The position numbers and the translations under genes were made by a program. Below, piece after piece: positions 15,490 through 23,496 of a stretch of DNA of 64,000 nt. Location: positions 1 to 64,000 of the forward strand of contig NZ_MVHF01000044.1 of the NCBI RefSeq assembly GCF_002086485.1, read 5' to 3'. The stretch comes from Mycobacterium aquaticum (GTDB lineage Bacteria > Actinomycetota > Actinomycetes > Mycobacteriales > Mycobacteriaceae). The notes beneath the pieces are model-generated. The model searched no databases. It was not told the DNA's origin and saw only the letters and a program-made list of their open reading frames with translations. Position 1 is the first letter of the stretch; each line of letters begins with the position of its first letter.

Positions 15490-16808
15490 GCACCAATTGG
15501 GAACAGGTTCGCGCGGTCGCCGACGCGGTCCTCTACGAGGGCTACCTGTTGTATCCCTATCGGGCCGACTCGCAGAAGAACCAGTCCCGCTGGCAATTCG
15601 GCGTGCTCGGCCCCACCGGTGCGGCACTGACCGGCATCGGTGAGGACAGCGTGCTGTCGGCCCAGGTGCTCGTCCGCGCACAGGACCGACCCACGCTTTC
15701 GATCGTCGTTCGGTTCCTCCAGCTGCAACGCCGCACAGCCGAGCGCCGCTGCACCGGGCACCGGTTCAAAGCCGTCGACGAACTGGTCACCGCGCGCGGG
15801 TCATGGCTCAGCTGGGATGAGGCGATCGAGCACGAAATCCAGTTCGGTCCTTTCGATCTGGCAGAGCTGGGTGCCGGACAGACCCGCCGCCTGTCCGTAC
15901 GGCCGGGCACCGACATCGAATACCTCGAAGGCGGCAGGTTGGTAAGATCGCGGCGCCGACTACACGGTGAGCTGACCGTCGCGTCCGAGCCCGACGACGG
16001 GCTGCTTCGGCTGAGCGTGTCCGTCACGAACACGGCGGCACCCGCGTCGAGCAAGGACGACGCCATCGCAGTGTCGTTGATCGGGACCCACGTCGTGGCA
16101 TCCGTTTGCGGCGGCGAATTCATCTCTCTGCTGGACCCGCCCGCGGATGCGAGCGCCGCGGCTTCCAGGTGCCGGCATCACCGTTGCTTCCCCGTCCTTG
16201 CGGGCCCACCCGAGGAAAACCGGCTCGTTCTGGTGTCGCCGATCATCCTCTACGACCATCCCGAGATCGCCGCACAGAGCGGGGGTGCGCTCTACGACTC
16301 GACCGAGATCGACGAGATCCTCACGCTGCGGATCATGACGATGACCGACGAGGAGAAGGCGCACGCCCGCGCCACCGACCCGCGGGCGGCGGAGATCATC
16401 GACCGATGTGACTCGATGTCACCCGAGGCGATGCTCAATCTGCATGGCGTGCTGCGCAATCCGCATGCAGCAGGCGAGCCGGGACTCATCCCGGAGTTGC
16501 CCGACGGAATCCAGTGGTGGGATCCGTCGGTCGACGGCGCGGTCGACCCCGCCGTCGACGCTGTGCTGGTCAACGGGGTGCGGGTGAGTCGCGGCAGTCG
16601 CGTCCGGCTGCACCCTTCGCGCCGCGCCGACGCGCAGGACCTGTTCTTCGTCGACAAGATCGCGCGCGTGGCATCGGTTCACGAGGACGTCGACGGCGAC
16701 CGGCATTTGGGCGTTGTGCTCGACGACGACCCGGCCGCCGACCTACACGAATCCTACGGGCGCTACCTGTACTTCTCGCCCGATGAAGTCGAACCGCTGG
16801 TGCAATGA
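15486..16808 (+). CDS. Hydrogenase-cluster protein of unknown function (440 aa)
   Basis: 440 residues from ATG 15486 (MSTNWEQVRAVADAVLYEGYLLYPYR). The first two thirds are beta-rich with a conserved-looking start (RWQFGVLGPTGAA, ALTGIGEDSVLSAQVLV); the last third has a helical segment (TDEEKAHARATDPRAAEIID) and a C-terminal barrel-like segment (VNGVRVSRGSRVRLHPSRRADAQDLFFVDKIARVASV). No cofactor motif is evident. It is coupled to DUF6084 by ATGA and recurs in actinobacterial hydrogenase loci as far as I recall; no function is known to me. It could be an assembly scaffold for the large Hhy complex. Confidence 0.72.
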   Translation: MSTNWEQVRAVADAVLYEGYLLYPYRADSQKNQSRWQFGVLGPTGAALTGIGEDSVLSAQVLVRAQDRPTLSIVVRFLQLQRRTAERRCTGHRFKAVDELVTARGSWLSWDEAIEHEIQFGPFDLAELGAGQTRRLSVRPGTDIEYLEGGRLVRSRRRLHGELTVASEPDDGLLRLSVSVTNTAAPASSKDDAIAVSLIGTHVVASVCGGEFISLLDPPADASAAASRCRHHRCFPVLAGPPEENRLVLVSPIILYDHPEIAAQSGGALYDSTEIDEILTLRIMTMTDEEKAHARATDPRAAEIIDRCDSMSPEAMLNLHGVLRNPHAAGEPGLIPELPDGIQWWDPSVDGAVDPAVDAVLVNGVRVSRGSRVRLHPSRRADAQDLFFVDKIARVASVHEDVDGDRHLGVVLDDDPAADLHESYGRYLYFSPDEVEPLVQ

Positions 16809-16819
16809 GAGGAGTCGCA

Positions 16820-16939
16820 ATGGAAGTCGTGGGTTGGGTCGCCGTCGTGATCGTGGCGGCGGTCGTGGTCGTCGGTGCAGTACTCGGCCTGAGGTCGATT
16901 CCCGATGCCCAGCGTTACCTGAAGATGCGCCGCATGTAG
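16820..16939 (+). CDS. 39-aa single-pass membrane microprotein (DUF6893-like)
   Basis: MEVVGWVAVVIVAAVVVVGA begins a 39-residue protein: one strongly hydrophobic helix (about residues 5-24) and then a basic, amphipathic tail (LRSIPDAQRYLKMRRM). GGAG lies 7 nt before the ATG, and the gap from the 440-aa gene is 11 nt. Similar tiny proteins (DUF6893) occur in actinobacterial hydrogenase loci. Because the hydrogenase subunits have no membrane helices of their own, this peptide is a candidate membrane anchor or docking subunit; that role is inference. Confidence 0.8.
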   Translation: MEVVGWVAVVIVAAVVVVGAVLGLRSIPDAQRYLKMRRM

Positions 16940-16942
16940 CCG

Positions 16943-17424
16943 GTGACATCACGTCCGGAGTACTGATAGCCGGTATCGGCAACATCTTCCTCGGAGACGA
17001 CGGATTCGGCCCCGAGGTGATCAAGCATGTCCCCCGGCGTGGAGAGGACACGCGAATCCGCATGCGCGACTATGGCATCGGTGGCATGCATCTGGCGTAC
17101 GACCTGCTCGACGACTGGGATGCCCTGATCCTGGTCGACGCACTGCCGTGCCGGGGGTCACCGGGAACACTGCATGTGTTCGAGGCCGACGTCGCCGGCC
17201 TGTCCGGCCCGGCCGGTCTGGATGCCCACGCGATGGATCCCGCAGCGGTGTTCGCCAGTCTCGCCGCGCTCGGCGGCGAGCCGCCCTACACGGTGGTGAT
17301 CGGCTGCGAAGTCGAGTCAGTAGCCGACGGCATCGGGCTGTCCGGCAGTGTCACGGCAGCGATCCCCGGTGCGGTCGCGGCGGTCGAGGCTGCGACCGCA
17401 CGTTTGGCGAACCGGGAGGTCTGA
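16943..17424 (+). CDS. Hydrogenase maturation protease (HyaD/HybD family), start region frameshifted or unusual
   Basis: About 155 residues beginning LIAGIGNIFLGDDGFGPEV, the nickel-sensing N-terminus of HyaD/HybD endopeptidases, with the two other metal ligands in LVDALP and AHAMDP. It should cleave the HhyL C-terminal peptide after His576. The start is problematic: the frame with GIGN has no ATG/GTG between the end of the 440-aa gene and the conserved motif. The well-placed GTG at 16943 (GTG ACA TCA CGT CCG) runs into a stop after seven codons. Adding one G near 16958 would join GTG to the motif (MTSRPGVLIAGIG). Alternatives are a TTG at 16834 or a non-standard start near 16960. Confidence 0.7.
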
Positions 17425-17426
17425 CC

Positions 17427-17681
17427 ATGTGTCTGGGCATCCCGGGGCAGGTGGTACGCATGCTGGAGGGCTACGGCGGGCAGCTGGCCCTGGTGGACGT
17501 GGCCGGTGAGCAGCGCAAGGTCAACGTCGGCATGCTGGCGGATGAGACATTGCGGCCCGGCGACTGGGTGATCATCCACATGGGCTTCGCCGTCGAGAAG
17601 ACAGATGCGGCCGGCGCCGACGCGGCCATGCGCGGACTGGAGCTGTTGGGACGCGGTCGCAACCCTGAGGATCCACCATGA
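17427..17681 (+). CDS. hypC: Hydrogenase assembly chaperone HypC (copy 1)
   Basis: 84 residues with the invariant N-terminal MCLGIPGQVV, whose Cys2 holds the Fe(CN)2CO moiety with HypD and passes it to the apo-large subunit. It is a small OB-like barrel with GDWVIIHMGFAVEK. It overlaps hypF by ATGA. A second hypC lies at 23214; the two differ over most of their length and may serve different steps or different hydrogenases. Confidence 0.94.
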   Translation: MCLGIPGQVVRMLEGYGGQLALVDVAGEQRKVNVGMLADETLRPGDWVIIHMGFAVEKTDAAGADAAMRGLELLGRGRNPEDPP

Positions 17682-19954
17682 TTGTGCGGCAACGGCTTCG
17701 GGTCGGCGTGCACGGCGTGGTGCAGGGCGTGGGCTTCCGGCCGTTCGTGTACACCACCGCGGCGGCGCTGGGTCTGACGGGGTGTGTGCGCAACGACAGT
17801 TCGGGCGCGGTCATCGAGATCGAGGGTGAACGCACCGCCATCGAGGAATTCCTGGATCGGTTGCGCGACAGTCCCCCGCCGCTGGCAGTCGTCGAGTCGA
17901 TCGAGACGACGCGTATCCCGGTGGCCGGCGGCACCGGATTTGTCATCGCCGACACGACGAGGGCCGACGGCGGCCGGACGCTGGCGTCACCCGATGTCGC
18001 GATGTGCGCCGAATGCGCGGCCGAACAGCGCGATCCGGCTGATCGCCGCTACCGGCACGCCTTCATCAACTGCACCAACTGCGGCCCCCGCTTCACCATC
18101 ATCGCGGCACTGCCCTACGACCGGGCAGCCACGGCGATGGCGCCGTTCGCCATGTGCGCTGACTGCGCCCGTGAGTACGCCGACCCTGCCGACCGGCGGT
18201 TCCACGCCCAGCCGGTGTGCTGCCCCCACTGCGGCCCCACCGTGACCTTCCACGGCCAGACCACTGCCACAGCCGAATCCGGTGTTCAGGCTGCCCGGCA
18301 ATTGCTACGCGATGGCGGCATCGTCGGTGTCAAGGGAATCGGCGGCTACCACTTGGCCTGCGATGCGGGCGACCATCGAGCCGTCACCGAACTGCGCCGA
18401 CGTAAACGCCGCGGCGACAAGCCCTTTGCCGTGATGGTGCCCGATCTCGCCGAAGCACACGACATCGCTGTCATCGCTGCTCCGGCGGCCCGCTTGTTGG
18501 ACAGCCCGGCACGCCCGATCGTCCTGCTGCCACGCCGCCCGGGTGCTGCAGTCGCACACTCGGTGGCCCCACACAACCCGGACCTCGGGGTGATGCTCGC
18601 CTACAGTCCGCTGCACACCTTGCTGTTCGGGTTGCCGGGCGACTGCCCAGGCCCCCGGGTGCTCGTCATGACGTCGGCCAATCTCAGCGGCGAACCGATC
18701 TGCTACACCGACGACGATGCGTCGGAACGGCTCTCGTACCTGGCCGACGGCTGGCTGACCCACGACAGGGCAATCCTGGTGCCCTGTGACGACTCCGTGC
18801 TCCGCGTGGTCGATGGCGCCGAAGTGCCGATCCGCCGCTCGCGGGGCTACGCCCCACTGCCGGTTGCCCTTCCCGTGGCCGTACCGCCCACGCTCGCCGT
18901 GGGTGCCGATGTCAAGAACACTCTCGCCGTGGCCGAACAGCGCTACGCCTGGCTGAGCGCACATATCGGCGATATGGATGGGCTTGCCACGCTCGCCGCG
19001 TTCGGCCGTGCGGTCGAGCACCTCGAGGCACTCACCAGCGTCACGCCCGAAGTCCTTGCCGCCGATGCCCATCCCGCTTATCGGTCGAGCGGCTGGGCAC
19101 AGCGCCACGCCGACGGCCGACCGCTGCGGACCGTGCAGCACCACCACGCTCATATCGCCGCGGTGATGGCCGAACACGGCCTGAACTGTCCCGTGCTGGG
19201 ATTCGCCTTCGACGGAACGGGATACGGCCCCGACGGTGCGGTGTGGGGTGCAGAGTTGCTCGAAGCGGACTACAAGGGCTACCAGCGGCTCGCGCACCTG
19301 CGCTATGTGCCGATGCCCGGCGGCGACATCAGCGTGCGGCGGCCCTACCGAATGGCCTTGGCGCATCTTTGGGGCGCCGGGCTGCAATGGGATGCCGACC
19401 TGCCGCCGGTGCGTGCCTGTCCGTCCGACGAGCTTCGCGTACTCGAACATCAGCTGAGCACCGGTACCGGGTGCACACCCACCTCCAGCATGGGCAGGCT
19501 CTTCGACGCCGTATCCGCCTTGATCGGGGTGCGTCAGGTGGTCGACTACGAGGCACAGGCGGCCATCGAGCTGGAAGGGCTGTCGCGCGACGTCGACACC
19601 GGTGCCGGCGGGTATGCGTTCAGTGTCGACGCCGACCGGTACCCGGCGGTGTTCGACCCGGCGCCGGTGCTCGCCGCGGTGATCGACGATATGCGCGGCG
19701 ACGTACCTGCCGGGGTGATCGGGGCCCGGTTCCATCGGGCGGTGGCCGATCTGGTCGTCGCGCTGGCCGAAACCGGGACCGTGCCGGGCCAGCCCGTCGC
19801 GCTCTCCGGCGGGGTGTTCCAAAACGCGCTGCTGCTGCACCTGACGCTGACCGCGCTGCGCGCCAAAGGATTCCAGGTATTCACCCATCGCCAGGTGCCA
19901 CCCAACGACGGCGGCATCGCGTTGGGCCAGCTCCTCGTCGGGAATGCCGGGTGA
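17678..19954 (+). CDS. hypF: Carbamoyltransferase HypF
   Basis: 758 residues; makes the cyanide-ligand precursor by carbamoylating the HypE C-terminal cysteine. The domains are an N-terminal acylphosphatase (VHGVVQGVGFRPFVY), two zinc fingers (CAECAAEQRDP...CTNCGP; CADCAREYADP...CCPHCGP), a YrdC/Sua5-like domain (VGVKGIGGYHLACDA, KRRGDKPFAVMV) and a Kae1-like carbamoyltransferase domain (VQHHHAHIAAVMAEHG, FDGTGYGPDGAVWGAE, LSGGVFQNALL). Everything expected is present and the length is normal for the family. Long antisense open frames over it are shadows. Confidence 0.97.
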   Translation: MIVRQRLRVGVHGVVQGVGFRPFVYTTAAALGLTGCVRNDSSGAVIEIEGERTAIEEFLDRLRDSPPPLAVVESIETTRIPVAGGTGFVIADTTRADGGRTLASPDVAMCAECAAEQRDPADRRYRHAFINCTNCGPRFTIIAALPYDRAATAMAPFAMCADCAREYADPADRRFHAQPVCCPHCGPTVTFHGQTTATAESGVQAARQLLRDGGIVGVKGIGGYHLACDAGDHRAVTELRRRKRRGDKPFAVMVPDLAEAHDIAVIAAPAARLLDSPARPIVLLPRRPGAAVAHSVAPHNPDLGVMLAYSPLHTLLFGLPGDCPGPRVLVMTSANLSGEPICYTDDDASERLSYLADGWLTHDRAILVPCDDSVLRVVDGAEVPIRRSRGYAPLPVALPVAVPPTLAVGADVKNTLAVAEQRYAWLSAHIGDMDGLATLAAFGRAVEHLEALTSVTPEVLAADAHPAYRSSGWAQRHADGRPLRTVQHHHAHIAAVMAEHGLNCPVLGFAFDGTGYGPDGAVWGAELLEADYKGYQRLAHLRYVPMPGGDISVRRPYRMALAHLWGAGLQWDADLPPVRACPSDELRVLEHQLSTGTGCTPTSSMGRLFDAVSALIGVRQVVDYEAQAAIELEGLSRDVDTGAGGYAFSVDADRYPAVFDPAPVLAAVIDDMRGDVPAGVIGARFHRAVADLVVALAETGTVPGQPVALSGGVFQNALLLHLTLTALRAKGFQVFTHRQVPPNDGGIALGQLLVGNAG

Positions 19955-19957
19955 GCC

Positions 19958-20713
19958 ATGACCAACCTCGGATTGCACACCCTCCCAGCCGGATCCGCAC
20001 TGTTCGCGCGTTACGCATATCCGCCCAACGAGCTCGGCTACTGCGGGCCGGGAGACTCCGGCGTGCTGCTGCGGGGGGACGACGCGGCCGAGCTGGCAAG
20101 CCACGCCAGGGAATTCGACGGGGCCTGGCCGTATCTGAGCACCATCGCCCGCGCCACCGGATCGGCCTCGCTGGATGTCGATGTGGTCCGCGGGTACTGG
20201 GTGGGCGGCCCGCCGCTGCGGTGCGTCGACCCTGCCGTGCTGCTCAAGACGTTGCGGGCAGCGTTTTCCGGCCAGGTGACCGGCTTGCTCGACGATGTCG
20301 AATCCGCGCCGGCTGTCTTGGCGCACCACAGTTTTCACGTCTTCGTGGTCTATCCCTGGGTGCGGTTCCTCGATCGGGAGCCCACCACGGCACTCAAGGT
20401 ATTGCAGAGTTGCCGGATCCGGTGGGGCACCGTCACCGCCATCGACGGCGAACACGCCGTCATCGACACGCAGCCCCTCGTCGTCGAGGACGGGAAGCTG
20501 CGACTGGGGCCGCAGCGCCCCGAGCGGGTGCGCTGGAGCCGCGACGGCGCCTCGTTCGTCACCGAACCGGCACCCGGCACGCTCGTATCAGCCCACTGGG
20601 ACTGGGTGTGCGACACCCTCAGCGGCGACGAGTGCGCAGCCTTGTGCGAGGCCACCACGACAACGATCGACATGGTGAACGCCGTCCGACGAGGAAGAGG
20701 AGGTCTCCCATGA
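19958..20713 (+). CDS. DUF6390 hydrogenase-cluster protein
   Basis: 251 residues; starts 3 nt after hypF. The N-terminal block LFARYAYPPNELGYCGPGDSG is its most distinctive feature; later HHSFHVFVVYPWVRFLDREP and the C-terminal SAHWDWVCDTLSGDECAAL are also likely conserved. It has no transmembrane segment and no known catalytic motif. Members of DUF6390 sit in actinobacterial hydrogenase loci next to hypF or SIS genes; the function is unknown. The next gene overlaps its stop by ATGA. Confidence 0.72.
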   Translation: MTNLGLHTLPAGSALFARYAYPPNELGYCGPGDSGVLLRGDDAAELASHAREFDGAWPYLSTIARATGSASLDVDVVRGYWVGGPPLRCVDPAVLLKTLRAAFSGQVTGLLDDVESAPAVLAHHSFHVFVVYPWVRFLDREPTTALKVLQSCRIRWGTVTAIDGEHAVIDTQPLVVEDGKLRLGPQRPERVRWSRDGASFVTEPAPGTLVSAHWDWVCDTLSGDECAALCEATTTTIDMVNAVRRGRGGLP

Positions 20714-21441
20714 CCGTCACCGCACAACCGTTCGTCGACACCCAGTTGTCGGCCGACCTCGCGGCGGCCGCACTTGACGTCGCCCGCAAGTTCCACGACG
20801 GTGCCACCCTGTGGGTCATTGCTCCGCAATGGGAACCGCACGCGCATCATGTCGCCGTCGAATTCGTTCACCCGGTCATCATGGGCAAACGGGCCCTGCC
20901 GTCCGTCGCGCTGGTCGAACCCGACCCCGTCGCTCAGGCCAGGGTGGCCAGCCAGCCCGGTGATCTGCTGCTGGCCGTGGCATCGGCGGACGAGCCCGCG
21001 GTCGTCGATGCCATGCGCCGGGCACCCGCGTGGGGCGTCACGACGGTGTGGATCGGCTCGGGCCCACGTCCCCCGGCCGGCGCCGCCCATCACATCCTGT
21101 GGGTCGACTCGGACGATCCGATGGTGCCTGCCACGGGCCGCTTCGTGTTGATGTACCACCTGCTCTGGGAACTCACGCACGTGTGCTTCGAGCATCCGGG
21201 ACTGCTCAAATCCGCCGCGGCCGAAGGCACCGAAGAGGTGTGTGTGACCTGCAGCGACGAGGGGCAGCTCGCAGAAGTTGTGCTGGCCGAGAGTGAGTCG
21301 ACCGGCCAGGCGCTCGTCCGGACCCGCAACGGCGAGCAATGGGTCGATGTCGCGGTGCTCGGCGCAGTGTCACCCAATGATCTGATCCTCGTGCATGCCG
21401 GCACCGGGATCGCCCTGCTGGACACGGAGACGGCCTCATGA
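20710..21441 (+). CDS. SIS-like domain fused to a HypC/HupF-type domain
   Basis: 243 residues from ATG 20710. The N-terminal about 165 residues resemble a sugar-isomerase (SIS) fold (ALDVARKFHDGATLWVIAPQ, DLLLAVASADEPAVVDAMRRA, WGVTTVWIGSG). The C-terminus is HypC-like: EEVCVTCSDEGQLAEVV (C178, C181), ending in DVAVLGAVSPNDLILVHAGT. Such a fusion would tether a HypC-type iron chaperone to a partner-binding domain. The Ser/Thr pocket of true phosphosugar isomerases is not obvious, so enzymatic activity is doubtful. ATGA-coupled on both sides. Confidence 0.75.
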   Translation: MTVTAQPFVDTQLSADLAAAALDVARKFHDGATLWVIAPQWEPHAHHVAVEFVHPVIMGKRALPSVALVEPDPVAQARVASQPGDLLLAVASADEPAVVDAMRRAPAWGVTTVWIGSGPRPPAGAAHHILWVDSDDPMVPATGRFVLMYHLLWELTHVCFEHPGLLKSAAAEGTEEVCVTCSDEGQLAEVVLAESESTGQALVRTRNGEQWVDVAVLGAVSPNDLILVHAGTGIALLDTETAS

Positions 21442-22112
21442 CCACCAACCAATCCGACAGCACCGGATTTCTCTATCCGTTCATCGAATCCGAGGAGACC
21501 GACGCCCGGTCCCTGCTCGACGACCTGGCGTCCTCGGCACGCGGGAAAGCCTCGGAAAGCGCCCGGTTACAACAGGAGTCACTCCGCGAATACGATCCCG
21601 GACTGATCCAGGCGGGCCAGGCCATGGCCAAGCGATTCGCTCGCGGCGGCAGGCTCTACACGCTGGGCAACGGCGGCAGTTCCACCGATGCGGCCACCCT
21701 GGCCACCCTGTTCAGCCGCCCGGCGCGGGGCCGACCCGTGGCCGCCTGGTCGCTGGCCGCCGACGAAGCCGTCGTCACCGCCCTGGGCAATGACGTGGGG
21801 TTCGAGCTGATCTTCAAACGCCAGATCATCGCCCATGCCCGCGATCGCGACGTCGCCATCGCGCTGTCGACGTCCGGCAACTCCGAGGACCTCATGACGG
21901 CGATCACCGAGGCCAAGCAGCGCGGACTGCTCACCATCGGATTCGCCGGTCACGACGGCGGGCGCATGGGGACCGCCGAGGACCTGGACTTCTGTTTCAC
22001 CGTGCACAGCCAGAGCATTCACCGGATTCAGGAAAGCCACGCCATGCTCGGCTACCGGCTGTGGTCGGTGGCCCAGGAACACCTGGCCCGCACCCGGGAG
22101 CACGCATCATGA
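21438..22112 (+). CDS. SIS-domain protein (GmhA/phosphoheptose isomerase-like)
   Basis: 224 residues with clear SIS-domain motifs: LYTLGNGGSSTDAATLA (phosphate loop), VAIALSTSGNSEDLMTAITEA, LLTIGFAGHDGG. It resembles D-sedoheptulose-7-phosphate isomerase GmhA, but a heptose-LPS role makes no sense here. Its ATGA coupling to the SIS-HypC fusion and to hypE points to a hydrogenase-specific job, perhaps as a partner of the fusion. Substrate and activity are unknown. Confidence 0.8.
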   Translation: MTTNQSDSTGFLYPFIESEETDARSLLDDLASSARGKASESARLQQESLREYDPGLIQAGQAMAKRFARGGRLYTLGNGGSSTDAATLATLFSRPARGRPVAAWSLAADEAVVTALGNDVGFELIFKRQIIAHARDRDVAIALSTSGNSEDLMTAITEAKQRGLLTIGFAGHDGGRMGTAEDLDFCFTVHSQSIHRIQESHAMLGYRLWSVAQEHLARTREHAS

Positions 22113-23200
22113 CCGCCACCACGGCGGCACAGCGCGAGGACCGCGCACTCGAACGGATCGACAAGTTCCGGCAGCGGCGTCCGCGGCTGCTCGACGATGT
22201 GGTGACCCTGGCCCACGGGGCGGGCGGGAAATCGTCGGCGGCACTGGTCGATGCGGTGTTCGTGGAAGCCTTCCGCAACCCCGAACTCGAGCAGCTCGGT
22301 GACGCTGCAGTCGTGACCACCCCGACCGGAGACCGGCTGGCGTTCTCCACCGATTCGTATGTCGTTGCGCCGCATCGGTTCCCCGGCGGGTCCATCGGCC
22401 ACGTCGCCGTGCACGGGACCATCAATGACCTCGCTGTCTCGGGCGCCCGACCGCGCTGGATGTCGGCGGGATTCGTGATCGAGGAGGGGTTCCCCATCGG
22501 TGAGTTGCGCGAAATCGTGGCCGACATGGCCGAAGCCGCTGCGCACGCCGGGGTGCTGATCGTCACGGGCGACACCAAGGTGGTGGGAAAGGATGCGGCC
22601 GACGGCGTGTACATCTGCACCGCCGGCGTCGGCGTGATTCCCGAAGGCCGGCGCCTGGCACGCGAACTCGTGCAACCCGGCGACAAGGTCGTGTTGTCCG
22701 GCACCATCGGCGATCACGGCATGGCGGTGATGCTGGCCCGCGGCGATCTGGCCATCGACGCCGACATCGCATCGGATACCGCTCCCGTGCACGCACTCGT
22801 CGAGGCCCTGTTGGCTGTCGCACCGTCGACGCGGTGGATGCGGGACGCGACCCGTGGTGGTGTCGGAACCGTGTGCAACGAACTGGTCAGGGACCGCCCG
22901 TTCGCGGTGGTCCTCGACGAGGCGCGGCTGCCGGTGGAACCCCAGGTGCTGGGTGCCTGTGATCTGCTCGGCATCGACCCGCTCTACGTCGCCAACGAGG
23001 GCAAGTTTCTCGCGGTCGTCCCACCCGAGGAGGCCGATGCCGCCGTCGCGGCCCTGCGGACCCACCCTCAGGGCGCCCGTGCCGCAGTCGTCGGCGAGAT
23101 CATCCCCGAGCCGCACGGGATCGTCGTGCTCCGAACATCATTCGGCGGTACCCGCATCGTCGACATGCTCGTCGGCGACCCGCTGCCCCGGATCTGCTGA
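22109..23200 (+). CDS. hypE: Carbamoyl dehydratase HypE
   Basis: 363 residues from ATG 22109. A PurM/AIR-synthase fold: LAHGAGGKSSAALVDAVF, FSTDSYVVAPHRFPGGSIG, HGTINDLAVSGARPRWMSAG and TGDTKVV. The C-terminus ends PRIC, the conserved cysteine that is carbamoylated by HypF and dehydrated with ATP to thiocyanate. About 25 extra residues precede the conserved start. hypC2 follows after 13 nt. Confidence 0.95.
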   Translation: MTATTAAQREDRALERIDKFRQRRPRLLDDVVTLAHGAGGKSSAALVDAVFVEAFRNPELEQLGDAAVVTTPTGDRLAFSTDSYVVAPHRFPGGSIGHVAVHGTINDLAVSGARPRWMSAGFVIEEGFPIGELREIVADMAEAAAHAGVLIVTGDTKVVGKDAADGVYICTAGVGVIPEGRRLARELVQPGDKVVLSGTIGDHGMAVMLARGDLAIDADIASDTAPVHALVEALLAVAPSTRWMRDATRGGVGTVCNELVRDRPFAVVLDEARLPVEPQVLGACDLLGIDPLYVANEGKFLAVVPPEEADAAVAALRTHPQGARAAVVGEIIPEPHGIVVLRTSFGGTRIVDMLVGDPLPRIC

Positions 23201-23213
23201 GAGGAAAACCGCA

Positions 23214-23486
23214 ATGTGTCTCGGAATCCCCGGCCAGGTGGTCGATTTCGTCGACGCTGAAGCCCATCTGGCCAAGGTCGACGTCAATGGGGTACGCCGG
23301 ACCATCAGTGTCCGGCTGCTCGCCGAAGACGATCTTCAGGTCGGCGACTGGGTGCTGGTCCACGTCGGGTTCGCGATGGCCAAGATCGACGAACGCGAAG
23401 CCGCTCTGACCCTGGATCAGGTGCAGAAGATGGGCGAGAACTATCAGCAGGAGATCGACGCGTTCAACGACTCCGAAATCGCTTGA
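23214..23486 (+). CDS. hypC: Hydrogenase assembly chaperone HypC (copy 2)
   Basis: 90 residues beginning MCLGIPGQVVDFVDA with the functional Cys2, GDWVLVHVGFAMAKID in the barrel and a longer acidic helical tail (LDQVQKMGENYQQEIDAF). A strong GAGAGGA motif precedes it. It is adjacent to hypD, its usual complex partner, so this copy probably forms the HypC-HypD iron-assembly complex; copy 1 may act on the large subunit (inference). Confidence 0.94.
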   Translation: MCLGIPGQVVDFVDAEAHLAKVDVNGVRRTISVRLLAEDDLQVGDWVLVHVGFAMAKIDEREAALTLDQVQKMGENYQQEIDAFNDSEIA

Positions 23487-23496
23487 GAGGCTTGAC

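Noticed and set aside
18305..20455. 716-codon open frame on the minus strand
   Set aside because: Antisense to hypF and DUF6390. High GC gives long shadow frames; the translation is His/Arg/Gln-rich without any domain.
21438..22112. Heptose/LPS biosynthesis role for the GmhA-like protein
   Set aside because: Mycobacteria have no LPS, and the gene is ATGA-coupled within hydrogenase maturation genes.
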